A DNA stretch of 64,000 nt from Butyrivibrio sp. X503. Its GTDB lineage: Bacteria > Bacillota > Clostridia > Lachnospirales > Lachnospiraceae. Shown here piece by piece: positions 1 through 8,878 of the stretch. The notes beneath the pieces were generated by a model. It did no database searches. It was not told the origin of the DNA and saw nothing but the letters and a program-made list of their open reading frames with translations. How positions within the stretch are numbered: position 1 is the first letter of the stretch; each line of letters starts with the position of its first letter. The DNA is taken from contig NZ_RAIQ01000001.1 of NCBI RefSeq assembly GCF_003625475.1, positions 496,001 through 560,000 on the forward strand, given 5' to 3'. Position numbers and translations under genes: made by a program.

Positions 1-120
1 GTTGACCGCACTATTATTAAGACTTCCGGAACTCAGATCAGAAAAAACCCCGGAATTCACGCAGATGACATTAACGAAACCTTCAGAGAATATTTGGCAA
101 AAACCGGAAAACTGTTATAA
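1..120 (+). CDS. C-terminal fragment of an unidentified protein
   Basis: An open frame runs from base 1 to a TAA at 118-120 and gives 39 residues that start VDRTIIKTSGTQ and end YLAKTGKLL. The beginning lies outside the window. The composition looks like a soluble protein end, with no membrane segment or Cys/His cluster. I do not recognise the family from this piece. It lies 33 bases before pncB in the same direction with no terminator between them, so it is probably cotranscribed with the NAD salvage genes. Confidence 0.5.
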   Translation, partial: VDRTIIKTSGTQIRKNPGIHADDINETFREYLAKTGKLL

Positions 121-153
121 TTTGATTTTTTGAATTAAAAGAGGAGAGAAAAA

Positions 154-1359
154 ATGCAAAACATTATCAGCAGTCTACTTGAAACAGATCTTTACAAGTT
201 TTCAATGGGACAGGCAATCTATCACAACTTCCCTGACTACACGACCACATGGTCTTTTAAGTGTAGAAACAAAGATGTCTTTTTCACAGAAGAGATGGTC
301 GAAGAGATCAAGCGTCAGATTCTTGCTTACTGCGACCTCACTTTTACTGAGGAAGAGCTCACATACCTTAAGGGCATCAAATGGATCAAGAAATCCTATG
401 TAGATTTCCTTCGTCTTTGGCATCCGAGATACGAAGATTTCACTATAGGAACAAATGCAGAGTGCGGACTTACGATCGAGACCAACGGAACATGGCTCAA
501 CACTTCATTATATGAGATACCGACTCTTGCGATCGTAAATGAAGTATATTTCAGAATGGCATATGACTACGACGAGCTCATGGCTTCTTTCGAGCAAAAG
601 CTTGATGAGAAGATCAAGGCTCTGACAGATAAAAAATACACGATCGGTGCTTTCAGTGAGTTTGGTCTCAGAAGAAGGCTTTCCGCGCAGGCTCAGGAAC
701 TTGCTGTTATGAAGCTTAAGAATGCCGATCTCGGCGATTCAAAGTTTGTCGGAACTTCAAATGTTCTTTTGGCAAAAGAGCTTGGTGTTAATCCCGTAGG
801 AACCATGGCACACGAGTGGATCATGTGTGTAGGTCAGGGTAATCACAAACACAACCCCGCATATTCCAACTGGTATGCACTTGATTTCTGGGTAAAAGAA
901 TATGGAATTCTCAACGGAACAGCCCTCACGGATGCGATCACAACAGACTGCTTCCTTCGCGACTTCCAGCTGACATATTCAACTCTTTTCTCAGGTGTTC
1001 GTCACGACAGCGGCGATCCGATCGAGTGGGGTGAAAAGATGATCAATCATTACAAGAGCCTTGGAATCGATCCTACAACAAAGACTCTTCTCTTTAGTGA
1101 CAGCCTTGATTTTGAGAGAGCAGACAAGATCTTTGCTCACTTTAACGGAAAGGCAAGAGTTGCGTTCGGAATCGGTACTTACATTGCAAACGACACCTTT
1201 GTTCCGGCGCTCAACATTGTAATGAAGACAACCGCATGTAACGGTCAGGACGTTGCCAAGATTTCCGACGTTGAGGGAAAGGGCATGTGCAAGAATCCCG
1301 CATATGTTGATTACTTACAGAGATGTATTAACTGGAGAATGGAGCACGAAACGGTATGA
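154..1359 (+). CDS. pncB: Nicotinate phosphoribosyltransferase
   Basis: This enzyme joins nicotinate and PRPP to give nicotinate mononucleotide, using ATP, in the Preiss-Handler NAD salvage pathway. The 401 residues match the E. coli-type PncB length. The N-terminus reads LETDLYKFSMGQ, an AHEW motif near residue 220 carries the histidine that is phosphorylated in this family, and VRHDSGDP near residue 284 is the phosphoribosyl-binding signature. A GAGGAG ribosome site lies just before the ATG. The stop overlaps the nadE start (ATGA), so the two are translationally coupled, and the product feeds the same pathway through NadD, which is not in this window. Confidence 0.96.
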   Translation: MQNIISSLLETDLYKFSMGQAIYHNFPDYTTTWSFKCRNKDVFFTEEMVEEIKRQILAYCDLTFTEEELTYLKGIKWIKKSYVDFLRLWHPRYEDFTIGTNAECGLTIETNGTWLNTSLYEIPTLAIVNEVYFRMAYDYDELMASFEQKLDEKIKALTDKKYTIGAFSEFGLRRRLSAQAQELAVMKLKNADLGDSKFVGTSNVLLAKELGVNPVGTMAHEWIMCVGQGNHKHNPAYSNWYALDFWVKEYGILNGTALTDAITTDCFLRDFQLTYSTLFSGVRHDSGDPIEWGEKMINHYKSLGIDPTTKTLLFSDSLDFERADKIFAHFNGKARVAFGIGTYIANDTFVPALNIVMKTTACNGQDVAKISDVEGKGMCKNPAYVDYLQRCINWRMEHETV

Positions 1360-2105
1360 GCGAATATAAAAAAATAGATCCTGAAAAAGAAATAGAGAAT
1401 ATCTGTAATTGGATAAAAGAATGGTTCGATAACAACGGACCTAAGGCCAGCGCGGTCATCGGTCTTTCCGGCGGAAAAGATTCAACCATAGTTGCCGCTC
1501 TTCTTGTAAAGGCACTTGGAAAAGACAGAGTTGTCGGCGTTCTTATGCCAAACGGCGAGCAGAAGGATATCGAAGATTCGAAGGCAGTTGCCAAGCTTCT
1601 TGATATCAAGCACTACATCGTAAATATCAATCCCGCCGTGGAAGGCGAAAAGAAAGCTCTCGCCGAAGCAGGCGTTGAAATGGGAAATGATGCGATTATA
1701 AACACTCCTCCAAGAATAAGAATGGCTACTTTATACGCTATAGCGCAGTCACTTCCAAACGGAGGACGTGTTGCAAATACCTGCAATAAGTCTGAAGACT
1801 ACGTAGGCTATTCCACAAAGTACGGCGATGCCGCAGGCGACTTCAGTCCATGCGCAGACTTCCTTGTAACCGAAATGAGACAGATCGGTGATGCACTCGG
1901 ACTTCCCAAGGAGCTTATTCACAAAACTCCTTCCGACGGACTCTGCGGCCTCTCCGATGAGGACAAGCTCGGCTTTACATATGACACACTTGATAAATAC
2001 GTAATGACAGGCGTCTGCGAAGACCAATCTACTAAGGAAAAAATCGATAGAATGCACAAGAACAACTTACATAAATTGCAGACTATACCTACGTATTGTA
2101 AATAA
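1356..2105 (+). CDS. nadE: NH3-dependent NAD+ synthetase
   Basis: NadE adenylates deamido-NAD and aminates it with ammonia to form NAD+, the last step of NAD synthesis. At 249 residues it is the short ammonia-dependent form, without the N-terminal glutaminase found in long NadE proteins. The ATP-pyrophosphatase P-loop GLSGGKDST is at residues 36-44, and a second conserved stretch NKSEDYVGYSTKYGD lies near residue 145. It overlaps pncB by four bases, so NAD salvage is one transcription unit. The message ends in the inverted-repeat terminator at 2233-2291. Confidence 0.96.
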   Translation: MSEYKKIDPEKEIENICNWIKEWFDNNGPKASAVIGLSGGKDSTIVAALLVKALGKDRVVGVLMPNGEQKDIEDSKAVAKLLDIKHYIVNINPAVEGEKKALAEAGVEMGNDAIINTPPRIRMATLYAIAQSLPNGGRVANTCNKSEDYVGYSTKYGDAAGDFSPCADFLVTEMRQIGDALGLPKELIHKTPSDGLCGLSDEDKLGFTYDTLDKYVMTGVCEDQSTKEKIDRMHKNNLHKLQTIPTYCK

Positions 2106-2143
2106 GCTAGCGTTCTACAGCGCAAGATATTATTGATCATACA

Positions 2144-2378
2144 TAGACTCCGCGGATTTCTGCAAGCGTGACTATTGTGCGATTTCACTAAAATGTGCAG
2201 TTCTTGTACGAGCAAGATGATTTACAAAATAAAAAAACAGGAAAATGTCGATTTCTATGAGTAACACGAAATGAGACATTTTCCTGTTTTTGAGTTTATG
2301 TAAATCACTGCGCAGACGAAAACAAACATTTTCGTGAAACGCATATAAGACACTCTGCAGAAATCTGCGGAGTCTTAT
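2144..2378. repeat. Long imperfect inverted repeat between nadE and metY
   Basis: The left arm (about 2145-2257, plus strand) and right arm (about 2266-2376, read on the minus strand) are recognisably the same sequence. Shared blocks are AGACTCCGC(G/A)GATTTCTGCA with one mismatch, TTTCAC(T/G)AAAATGT, TGATTTACA and AAAAACAGGAAAATGTC, in the same order and at similar spacing. The right arm begins at the metY stop codon. The two arms could fold into a hairpin of roughly 230 nt, whose tip is the bidirectional terminator. It may be an inverted duplication of a gene 3' end or a small palindromic element. Confidence 0.75.
2233..2291. terminator. Bidirectional intrinsic terminator for nadE and metY
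   Basis: A 17-bp perfect stem (2233-2249 with 2275-2291) surrounds a 25-nt loop. The outer A5/T5 of the stem gives a U tract in both directions (TTTTTG on plus, a run of seven T on minus). It lies between convergent genes and can end both transcripts. Confidence 0.85.
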
Positions 2379-3652
2379 GCTAATGCATTAGCAATATCTG
2401 CGATAAGATCTTCTTTATCTTCAAGTCCGCATGACATACGGATAAGTCCTGCGGGAATTCCTGCTGCCTCGAGCTGCTCATCAGTAAGCTGACGATGTGT
2501 TGATGTTGCGGGGTTAAGGCAACATGTACGAGCATCCGCTACGTGAGTTTCTATTGCTGCAAGACGAAGCTTCTTCATGAAGCTCTCGGCTGCTGCTCTT
2601 CCGCCTGCAAGCTCAAATGATACTACGCCGCATCCTCCGTTGGGAAGATACTTCTTGGCAAGCTCATAATACTTATCTGACTCAAGGCCGGGATAGCTGA
2701 CCTTCTTAACCTTATCCTGTGACTCAAGGAACTTGGCAACAGCAAGTCCGTTCTCAACGTGCTTGGGCATACGAACATGAAGTGATTCAAGTCCAAGGTT
2801 AAGAATGAATGCGTTCTGGGGAGACTGAATGCATCCAAAGTCACGCATAAGCTGTGCTGTACACTTTGTGATGAATGCTCCCTCTTGTCCGAACTTCTCT
2901 GCATATACGATTCCGTGATAAGACTCATCGGGTGTTGTAAGTCCGGGGAACTTATCTGCGTGAGCCATCCAGTCAAATTTACCTGAATCAACGATTACTC
3001 CGCCTACGGCAGCTCCGTGTCCGTCCATATACTTGGTTGTTGAATGTGTTACTATATCAGCTCCCCACTCGATAGGTCTGCAGTTAACGGGTGTTGGGAA
3101 TGTATTGTCCACGATAAGAGGAACACCGTGCTCATGAGCAGCCTTGGCGAATTTTTCGATATCAAGAACCGTAAGTGCGGGGTTAGCGATTGTCTCTCCG
3201 AATACCGCTCTTGTATTGTCCTTAAATGCTGCGTTAAGCTCTTCCTCTGTGCTGTCGGGAGATACGAATGTAACATCGATTCCCATCTTAGCCATTGTAA
3301 CGGCGATAAGATTGAAGGTTCCGCCGTAGATTGATGAAGAAGCTACGATATGGCTTCCGTTCTCACAAATATTAAAGAGTGCAAAAAAGTTTGCTGCCTG
3401 TCCCGAAGATGTAAGCATTGCTGCCGTTCCGCCTTCGAGAGCCGCAATCTTGGCTGCAACATAATCATTGGTAGGGTTCTGAAGTCTTGTGTAGAAATAT
3501 CCCGAAGCCTCCAGATCAAAAAGCTTTCCCATATCCTCACTTGTGTCATATTTGAATGTTGTAGACTGTATGATGGGAATCTGACGAGGTTCGCCGTTTC
3601 CGGGTGTATATCCGGCCTGTACGCACTTTGTTCCGATCTTTTGCTGATTCAT
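2375..3652 (-). CDS. metY: O-acetylhomoserine sulfhydrylase (aminocarboxypropyltransferase)
   Basis: A PLP enzyme of the Cys/Met metabolism family that condenses O-acetylhomoserine with sulfide (or methanethiol) to give homocysteine (or methionine). The 425 residues are typical of MetY and longer than MetB/MetC. The PLP lysine is K207 in [13 protein letters not shown], and YTRLQNPT near residue 54 and TSSGQAA near 81 are family motifs. AGGAGG precedes the ATG. MetE and MetF, encoded in the same window, would methylate the homocysteine made here. Direct sulfhydrylation is the role most consistent with the sequence. Confidence 0.93.
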   Translation of the reverse strand: MNQQKIGTKCVQAGYTPGNGEPRQIPIIQSTTFKYDTSEDMGKLFDLEASGYFYTRLQNPTNDYVAAKIAALEGGTAAMLTSSGQAANFFALFNICENGSHIVASSSIYGGTFNLIAVTMAKMGIDVTFVSPDSTEEELNAAFKDNTRAVFGETIANPALTVLDIEKFAKAAHEHGVPLIVDNTFPTPVNCRPIEWGADIVTHSTTKYMDGHGAAVGGVIVDSGKFDWMAHADKFPGLTTPDESYHGIVYAEKFGQEGAFITKCTAQLMRDFGCIQSPQNAFILNLGLESLHVRMPKHVENGLAVAKFLESQDKVKKVSYPGLESDKYYELAKKYLPNGGCGVVSFELAGGRAAAESFMKKLRLAAIETHVADARTCCLNPATSTHRQLTDEQLEAAGIPAGLIRMSCGLEDKEDLIADIANALA

Positions 3653-3703
3653 AATAATCCTCCATATAATTCAAAATTTATAATAATCTATTATCGTTTT
3701 ATA

Positions 3704-5125
3704 TCACTCTTTTCCGCTCCAACAATATGTGCAAAGCTTACACGGCTCAAGCGGGATTGCTTCTACCATATCATCGAGACGATGATAATGAAGAGATGTG
3801 AAATTCAGTTCTTTTCTAATCTCTTCGAGCATTGCAGCGTACTGAGGTGAATCAGGATCAGTATACTTTCTTACGGTTTCCTCGTTTGGTGAAGGATAAC
3901 CCTCAAGCTTTTCGATAACTCGTCTTGTAATAAGCTCCATCTCTGAATTGGAACGTGAGAAATTCAGGTATTTACATCCATATACAAGAGGCGGACATGC
4001 GGGTCTTATATGCACCTCTTTTGCTCCGCTCTTATAAAGGAACTCTGTTGTCTCACGAAGCTGTGTACCTCTTACGATCGAATCATCTATAAGAAGAAGG
4101 CTCTTATTGTTAATGAGCTGATTGATGGGAAGAAGCTTCATCTTGGCTATAAGGTCACGCCTTGACTGTATAGTAGGCATGAAAGATCTTGGCCATGTAG
4201 GCGTATATTTTACAAAAGGTCTTGAATAAGGAATGCCTGATGCATTGGAATATCCTATTGCATGTGCTACACCCGAATCGGGAACTCCCGCAACGATATC
4301 GGGATGAATACCCCTCTGCATATCGCGCTGTGCAAGCTTCTCGCCACAGCCGTATCTTACATTTTCTACATTAAGTCCCTCGTAAGTCGAAGCAGGGAAT
4401 CCGTAATATATCCAAAGGAATGTACATACGCGCATCTTGTTAAACGCAGGTGCTACTATCTCAACGCTCTCCGGTGTGATATATGCTATCTCTCCGGGTC
4501 CCAACTCTTTGTATGTAGTATATCCAAGATTTAAATATGAAAAACTTTCAAAGCAGACGCAGAATCCCTCGTCCTTATGTCCTATCTGAACCGGAGTACG
4601 GCCGAATTTGTCTCTTGCCGCATATATTCCTTCTGGTGTCATCAAAAGAAGTGACATGGATCCCTTGATGATCTCTTGAGCGTAACGTATACCGTCAACG
4701 ATGGTATCTTTCTGATTGATTATAGAAGCAACAAGCTCAGTGGGATTGATGTCTCCGCCGCTCATCTCAAGGAAATGAGAGTGGTTATCCGCAAAAAGCT
4801 TCTTGGTGATACCATCAATGTTGTTGATCTTGCCGACTGTAGTAATGGCATATGTGCCATGATGTGATCTTACAATAAGAGGCTGTGGCTCAAAATCAGA
4901 GATACATCCGATTCCGAGATTACCCTCCATCTTCTGCATATCGTCTTCAAACTTAGGTCTGAAATAAGACCTCTCGATATTGTGTATCGAACGATCGAAA
5001 CCTTTCTTCTTGTCATATACCGCTAATCCTGCACGACGTGTACCAAGATGTGAATGGTAATCAGTACCGTAGAAAAGATCGAACACCGCGCTCTCTTTAG
5101 ATGCAACACCAAAAAATCCGCCCAT
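3704..5125 (-). CDS. PurF-family amidophosphoribosyltransferase-like protein lacking the N-terminal cysteine
   Basis: Canonical PurF uses glutamine amide to turn PRPP into phosphoribosylamine. Here the N-terminus reads MGGFFGVAS where PurF has MCGVFG, so the Ntn nucleophile cysteine is replaced by glycine. The usual HNGN segment is also replaced, by GKINN near residue 98. The phosphoribosyltransferase half looks intact: LLIDDSIVRGT at 344-354. Cys234, Cys384 and Cys462/465/468 (PCKLCTYCW) match the four Fe-S cluster positions of Bacillus PurF. The protein (473 residues) could use free ammonia or have another role. Standalone between metY and tcdA, not in a pur operon. The assignment to the family is firm, the reaction is not. 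Confidence 0.8.
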   Translation of the reverse strand: MGGFFGVASKESAVFDLFYGTDYHSHLGTRRAGLAVYDKKKGFDRSIHNIERSYFRPKFEDDMQKMEGNLGIGCISDFEPQPLIVRSHHGTYAITTVGKINNIDGITKKLFADNHSHFLEMSGGDINPTELVASIINQKDTIVDGIRYAQEIIKGSMSLLLMTPEGIYAARDKFGRTPVQIGHKDEGFCVCFESFSYLNLGYTTYKELGPGEIAYITPESVEIVAPAFNKMRVCTFLWIYYGFPASTYEGLNVENVRYGCGEKLAQRDMQRGIHPDIVAGVPDSGVAHAIGYSNASGIPYSRPFVKYTPTWPRSFMPTIQSRRDLIAKMKLLPINQLINNKSLLLIDDSIVRGTQLRETTEFLYKSGAKEVHIRPACPPLVYGCKYLNFSRSNSEMELITRRVIEKLEGYPSPNEETVRKYTDPDSPQYAAMLEEIRKELNFTSLHYHRLDDMVEAIPLEPCKLCTYCWSGKE

Positions 5126-5191
5126 TTAGAAACCTCCGGAAGCATATTATATTTAATTCCATACCGTGAATAATAATAACACATATTTAAA

Positions 5192-5222
5192 GAAAAATCG
5201 CATGTACATTAGTACATGCGAT
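5192..5222 (-). terminator. Intrinsic terminator downstream of tcdA
   Basis: A perfect 11-bp stem (5197-5207 with 5212-5222) with a 4-nt loop is followed on the minus strand by TTTTTC. It begins seven bases after the tcdA stop and separates tcdA from the purF-like gene. Confidence 0.88.
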
Positions 5223-5228
5223 CAATTT

Positions 5229-5945
5229 TTATCTTATGAGGTCTTTAACTATCTCCGAAGCTATGCACAGCCCTGCAACTGAAGGGACAAACGCCACACT
5301 TCCGGGGGTGCTCCTTCTTGAAGAATCTTCACCGGGGGACTTGTGTCCGCCTATGGGCTCAAGAGGCTCCTCGGTGGAATATACGACCTTAAGGTCCTTA
5401 ACTCCACGCTTTTTAAGCTCTCGTCTCATCACTCTCGCAAGAGGATCGACCGAGGTCTTATATATATCCGCAACGGTAAAGGCTGTGGGATCAAGCTTAT
5501 TGCCCGCTCCCATAGAACTGATAACGGGAATGTTCTTTTCTTTTGCCCGCATTATTATCTCTATCTTGGCAGTCACAGTATCTACCGCATCCACCACATA
5601 ATCGTACTCTTCAAACGGGAAGCTGTCCGCATTTTCAGGTAAAAAGAAACATTTGTGAACCCTTATGTCCGCTTCGGGATTGATATCAAGCATTCTCTCT
5701 TTCATGACATCAACCTTGTACTTGCCGACACTGCTCGTCGTTGCGATTATCTGCCTGTTTATATTGGATACGGCCACGGTATCATTGTCGCAGAGATCAA
5801 AGGCTCCGATCCCGCTCCTTATAAGGGCTTCACAGACATAGCCGCCTACTCCGCCTACGCCGAATACTGCCACTCGCTTTTTAGAAAGCTCTTTTACCGC
5901 GTCCTCTCCCAGAAGTAATTCTGTTCTTGAAAAGATCTCACTCAT
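5229..5945 (-). CDS. tcdA: tRNA threonylcarbamoyladenosine dehydratase
   Basis: An E1-like ThiF/MoeB-fold ATPase (238 residues) of the TcdA/CsdL branch, which cyclises t6A at position 37 of ANN-decoding tRNAs to ct6A. It has the nucleotide-binding GVGGVGGYVCEAL at about 29-41, SNINRQI at about 61-67, which contains the conserved R in the ATP site, and DAVDTVTAK near 117. The C-terminal part with GGHKSPGEDS and PGSVAFVPSVAG is characteristic of TcdA rather than ThiF or MoeB. It ends in a clear terminator, and ddh lies 13 bases upstream, so the two probably share a transcript. Confidence 0.9.
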   Translation of the reverse strand: MSEIFSRTELLLGEDAVKELSKKRVAVFGVGGVGGYVCEALIRSGIGAFDLCDNDTVAVSNINRQIIATTSSVGKYKVDVMKERMLDINPEADIRVHKCFFLPENADSFPFEEYDYVVDAVDTVTAKIEIIMRAKEKNIPVISSMGAGNKLDPTAFTVADIYKTSVDPLARVMRRELKKRGVKDLKVVYSTEEPLEPIGGHKSPGEDSSRRSTPGSVAFVPSVAGLCIASEIVKDLIR

Positions 5946-5958
5946 ATTTATCCTTTAA

Positions 5959-6945
5959 TTAAAGAAGATGTGCTCTGAGCTCTTCTCCGCTCTTTTCTGA
6001 AAGATATGCAGGTGCAATATCAAGCATAGTCTTGCAACCCTTCATTCCTTCATTCTGCATACGGAATGCAGCTCTTGCTACAGCAACGAGTACGCTTGTT
6101 GTAAACTCAGGGTTTGAATCAAGCTTAAGGCTATACTCGATGATGTGGTTGTGCTCCTTGTCGGCGCCTGTCTTTCCGCTTCTGAATACGAAACCGCCGT
6201 GAGCCATTCCGCTGTGGTTCTTAAGAAGCTCTTCCTCGCTGATGAAATGAACTGTTGTGTTGTAATCAGAGAAGTAGTTAGGCATCTCCTTGATCTCTTT
6301 TTCTACAGCTGCTGCATCTGCGCCCTCTTCAAGGACTACGAAGCACTCTCTTGTGTGCTTATCTCTTGTTGTAAGCTCAGGATTCTTGCCGCTTCTGACT
6401 GCTTCAAGTGCACTCTCAACGGGAATTGTATACTGCTTGGCATTCTTAACGCCTTTAACTCTTCTGATAGCGTCGGAATGTCCCTGTGATACGCCCTTGC
6501 CCCAGAATGTGTAATCATTGCCTTCGGGAAGTATCGCATTGGAATAAACTCTTGCAAGTGAGAACATTCCGGGATCCCAACCGCATGAGATAACCGCAAT
6601 CTTGCCTGCTGCCTGTGCCGCAGCGTCAACATTTGCAAAGTGCTCGGGGATTCTTGCGTGTGTATCAAAGCTGTCTACCACGTTGAAAAGCTTAGCGTAC
6701 TGAGGTGTCTGCACGGGAAGATCCGTAGCACTTCCTCCGCAAAGGATCATAACATCGATCTTGTCCTTCCAGTTCTCAACGTCGTTAACGGAAACAACGG
6801 GAACTCCCTGTGTCTTTATCTGTAATGAAGAAGGGTCTCTTCTCGTAAATACTGCAACAAGCTCCATATCAGGTGCTGCCGCTACTGCAAGCTCCACGCC
6901 CTTTCCAAGATTACCGTATCCTAAAATTCCTATCTTGATGCTCAT
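5959..6945 (-). CDS. ddh: meso-Diaminopimelate D-dehydrogenase
   Basis: Catalyses the NADPH-dependent one-step amination of tetrahydrodipicolinate to meso-diaminopimelate, the short route to lysine and peptidoglycan cross-link precursor. The 328 residues match the Corynebacterium enzyme length. A Rossmann motif GILGYGNLGKG is at 6-16, followed by VFTRRDP near 33. CGWDPGMFSL near residue 121 and NYFSDYNTTVHFI near 227 are typical of the substrate domain. The C-terminus carries an AAFRMQNEG stretch. A CTCC-complement ribosome site (AGGAGG) lies directly upstream. It sits between tcdA and a small Sel1 protein with no obvious pathway partner nearby. Confidence 0.93.
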   Translation of the reverse strand: MSIKIGILGYGNLGKGVELAVAAAPDMELVAVFTRRDPSSLQIKTQGVPVVSVNDVENWKDKIDVMILCGGSATDLPVQTPQYAKLFNVVDSFDTHARIPEHFANVDAAAQAAGKIAVISCGWDPGMFSLARVYSNAILPEGNDYTFWGKGVSQGHSDAIRRVKGVKNAKQYTIPVESALEAVRSGKNPELTTRDKHTRECFVVLEEGADAAAVEKEIKEMPNYFSDYNTTVHFISEEELLKNHSGMAHGGFVFRSGKTGADKEHNHIIEYSLKLDSNPEFTTSVLVAVARAAFRMQNEGMKGCKTMLDIAPAYLSEKSGEELRAHLL

Positions 6946-6979
6946 TTTGTTCCTCCTAAATTTATGTATTTATATATTC

Positions 6980-7177
6980 TCAGTCTAATGACGCGAGTAT
7001 ATTTTCCGCTGTTTCGCTTCCGTGCTTGGCAGCATATGAAGCCCACTTCCTGGCCTTTTCATGATTCTTTTCACCAAAAGAGCCTTTGAAATAGCCTTCC
7101 GCGATCTGCTCCGCGGCTTCTATGCTTCCTTTTCCCGCTCTGTCTATGAGATCCAAGAGCTTTTGTTTCTTATCCAT
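6980..7177 (-). CDS. Small Sel1-like repeat protein
   Basis: A 65-residue protein with about one Sel1-like (SLR) helical repeat: AAEQIAEGYFKGSFGEKN followed by HEKARKWASYAAKHGSETA. Such repeats act as protein-binding scaffolds, and nothing in this one suggests an enzyme. The start chosen is the ATG at 7177, because GAAAGGAAATAAA lies just before it; an ATG 33 bases further upstream has no ribosome site. It lies between ddh and the Fur-family gene, all on the minus strand. The partner cannot be inferred. Confidence 0.75.
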   Translation of the reverse strand: MDKKQKLLDLIDRAGKGSIEAAEQIAEGYFKGSFGEKNHEKARKWASYAAKHGSETAENILASLD

Positions 7178-7216
7178 TTTATTTCCTTTCAAAAAGAGCT
7201 TACAGCTCACATATCA

Positions 7217-7627
7217 TCAATCTTTTTTCTTACAATCATCGCACTTGCCGACTATCACAGTCTTTCCGAGATTTACGTCAAGTCCGTACTCCTTGCGGAC
7301 CTTCTCTTCAAACTCTTCGACGAAGTCCTCCTCAAGATGGAAAACCTTGCCGCACTCGGAGCACTGCGCATGCATATGTGAATTGCAGTGTTTGTGATCC
7401 TCCGAATACTGGAAGAACCAAGAGTCCTGATTAGGCTCTTTTATCTTGATTATCTCGCCCTGGTCGCAGAGTCTCTCAAGATTCCTATATACCGTGGTCT
7501 TATCGATCCCACCGGCCTGAGCGCCTACCTGATCGTAGATCTCACGCACCGTGAATCTTGTGTCGGCATGAGCCTTTAGAAAATCAACTATGCACTTTCT
7601 TGCTTTTGTCTTATACTCGCCCTTCAT
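7217..7627 (-). CDS. Fur-family metal-dependent transcriptional regulator
   Basis: A 136-residue winged-helix repressor. The N-terminal half carries the DNA-binding domain with IDKTTVYRNLERL at about 41-53, the recognition-helix signature of Fur/Zur/PerR. The C-terminal half has a His-rich segment (HKHCNSHMH, 78-86) and two CxxC pairs, Cys89/Cys92 and Cys129/Cys132, which form the structural zinc site. I place the start at 7627 because GAGAGG lies directly before it and would be inside the gene if the ATG at 7639 were used. The His-rich segment makes Zur or PerR plausible, but the metal cannot be fixed from sequence. The gene overlaps the antiporter end, so it is translationally coupled. Confidence 0.88.
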   Translation of the reverse strand: MKGEYKTKARKCIVDFLKAHADTRFTVREIYDQVGAQAGGIDKTTVYRNLERLCDQGEIIKIKEPNQDSWFFQYSEDHKHCNSHMHAQCSECGKVFHLEEDFVEEFEEKVRKEYGLDVNLGKTVIVGKCDDCKKKD

Positions 7628-8801
7628 TTTTCCTCTCATCCGAAGCGTAAATAGCCTTTAGTAAGATAGGTGTCATTATCGAACTTATAACTATAAGTAA
7701 AATAACCGCTGTAAAATATCTTCCGTCTATAATGCCGGTCTTAAGTCCCCTCTGCGCAACGATAAGCGCAACTTCGCCTCTTGTCATCATTCCGATACCG
7801 ATCTTAAGTGAATCGGAAGTATCATATCCAAGAGCCTTGGCAACAAGTCCGCAGCCGAAAACCTTTCCGAGAAGTCCCACAGCAACAAACGCAAGTGAAA
7901 ATACAAGGATAGTCATATCCACTTCTCTGAGATTGGTCTGAAGTCCTACGCTTGCAAAGAACACCGGTCCGAAGATCATATATGAATTGATGTCCATCTT
8001 CCTGTCGATGTATGCCTTGTCGTCAAGTGAACTTAAGATAATACCCGCAACAAATGCACCTGTGATATCGGCAACACCAAAGTATTTGTCAGCAACATAA
8101 GATAAAACAAATGCCAGTGCCATCGCAATGATCGGAATTCTTCTTGTATGTGTCCACCTTGCATCGAGCCTTTGCATTATCTTAAAGATCAAAATTCCGG
8201 CAACAAGCGAAACTATAAAGAAAAGAACTGTCTTTATACATACCATTCCGAGGTTGGCGTTGGCATCCTTAAGCCCGATAACGGCTGTAAGTACCACGAT
8301 ACCTATGACGTCATCGATGATTGCCGCGCTCATTATCGTCGTTCCGACTTCCGTAGAGATCTTTCCAAGTTCTCTGAGCGCCTGCACGGTTATGCTGACG
8401 GAAGTAGCGGTAAGAATCGTTCCTATAAAAAGAGCCTGGATAAATCCGGTAGTTCCCGGCTGAGCAAAGCCGTAGAAGCACATGTACATGATCGTTCCCA
8501 GAACAAGTGGGATCGCAACTCCCGCGCATGCAAGGATTGTCGCCTTAACACCGGATTTTTTAAGTTTATCTATATCAGTCTCAAGTCCGGCACTGAACAT
8601 AAGGAGAATAACACCGATCTCCGCCATTCCTGACAGAAAATCATCCGCCTGGACAATGTTAAAAAGAGTAGGTCCTATCAAAAGGCCTGCCACAATCTCA
8701 CCCGCAACCTGCGGTGCCTTCAACCTTCTCGCCAAAAGCCCAAACGCCTTGGCTGCGACAATAATTATCGCCAAATTTCTCAAGACTAACAAAGTATCCA
8801 T
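7611..8801 (-). CDS. CPA2-type cation:proton antiporter
   Basis: A 396-residue integral membrane protein with about 12-13 predicted helices, of the Na+/H+ or K+/H+ exchanger (NapA/KefB-like) family. The N-terminal VAGEIVAGLLIGP near residue 34 and LMFSAGLETDIDKL near residue 68 are conserved CPA2 features, and a second inverted half begins near ITGAFVAGIILS at about 246. No C-terminal nucleotide-binding (TrkA-N) domain is attached, unlike full KefB/KefC. Its 3' end overlaps the Fur-family gene by 17 bases, which suggests joint expression. The transported cation cannot be told from sequence. Confidence 0.88.
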   Translation of the reverse strand: MDTLLVLRNLAIIIVAAKAFGLLARRLKAPQVAGEIVAGLLIGPTLFNIVQADDFLSGMAEIGVILLMFSAGLETDIDKLKKSGVKATILACAGVAIPLVLGTIMYMCFYGFAQPGTTGFIQALFIGTILTATSVSITVQALRELGKISTEVGTTIMSAAIIDDVIGIVVLTAVIGLKDANANLGMVCIKTVLFFIVSLVAGILIFKIMQRLDARWTHTRRIPIIAMALAFVLSYVADKYFGVADITGAFVAGIILSSLDDKAYIDRKMDINSYMIFGPVFFASVGLQTNLREVDMTILVFSLAFVAVGLLGKVFGCGLVAKALGYDTSDSLKIGIGMMTRGEVALIVAQRGLKTGIIDGRYFTAVILLIVISSIMTPILLKAIYASDERKNEGRV

Positions 8802-8878
8802 TTTTTCATAATCCCTCTATTGTTTCGTTTACTTCGGATACATTATTGCACATTTATTGCAACTTTTCCATAGAACGG

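Noticed and set aside
3653..3703. Possible riboswitch upstream of metY
   Set aside because: Only about 50 bases lie between metY and the preceding gene, too short for a known SAM riboswitch.
3350..3850. 166-residue open frame on the plus strand across the metY start and the purF end
   Set aside because: It lies opposite two clear genes, has no ribosome site or recognisable domain, and is Cys/Leu-rich as expected of a reverse-complement frame.
7627..7639. Longer Fur-family start at 7639
   Set aside because: The GAGAGG ribosome site would then be inside the gene; the ATG at 7627 fits it exactly.
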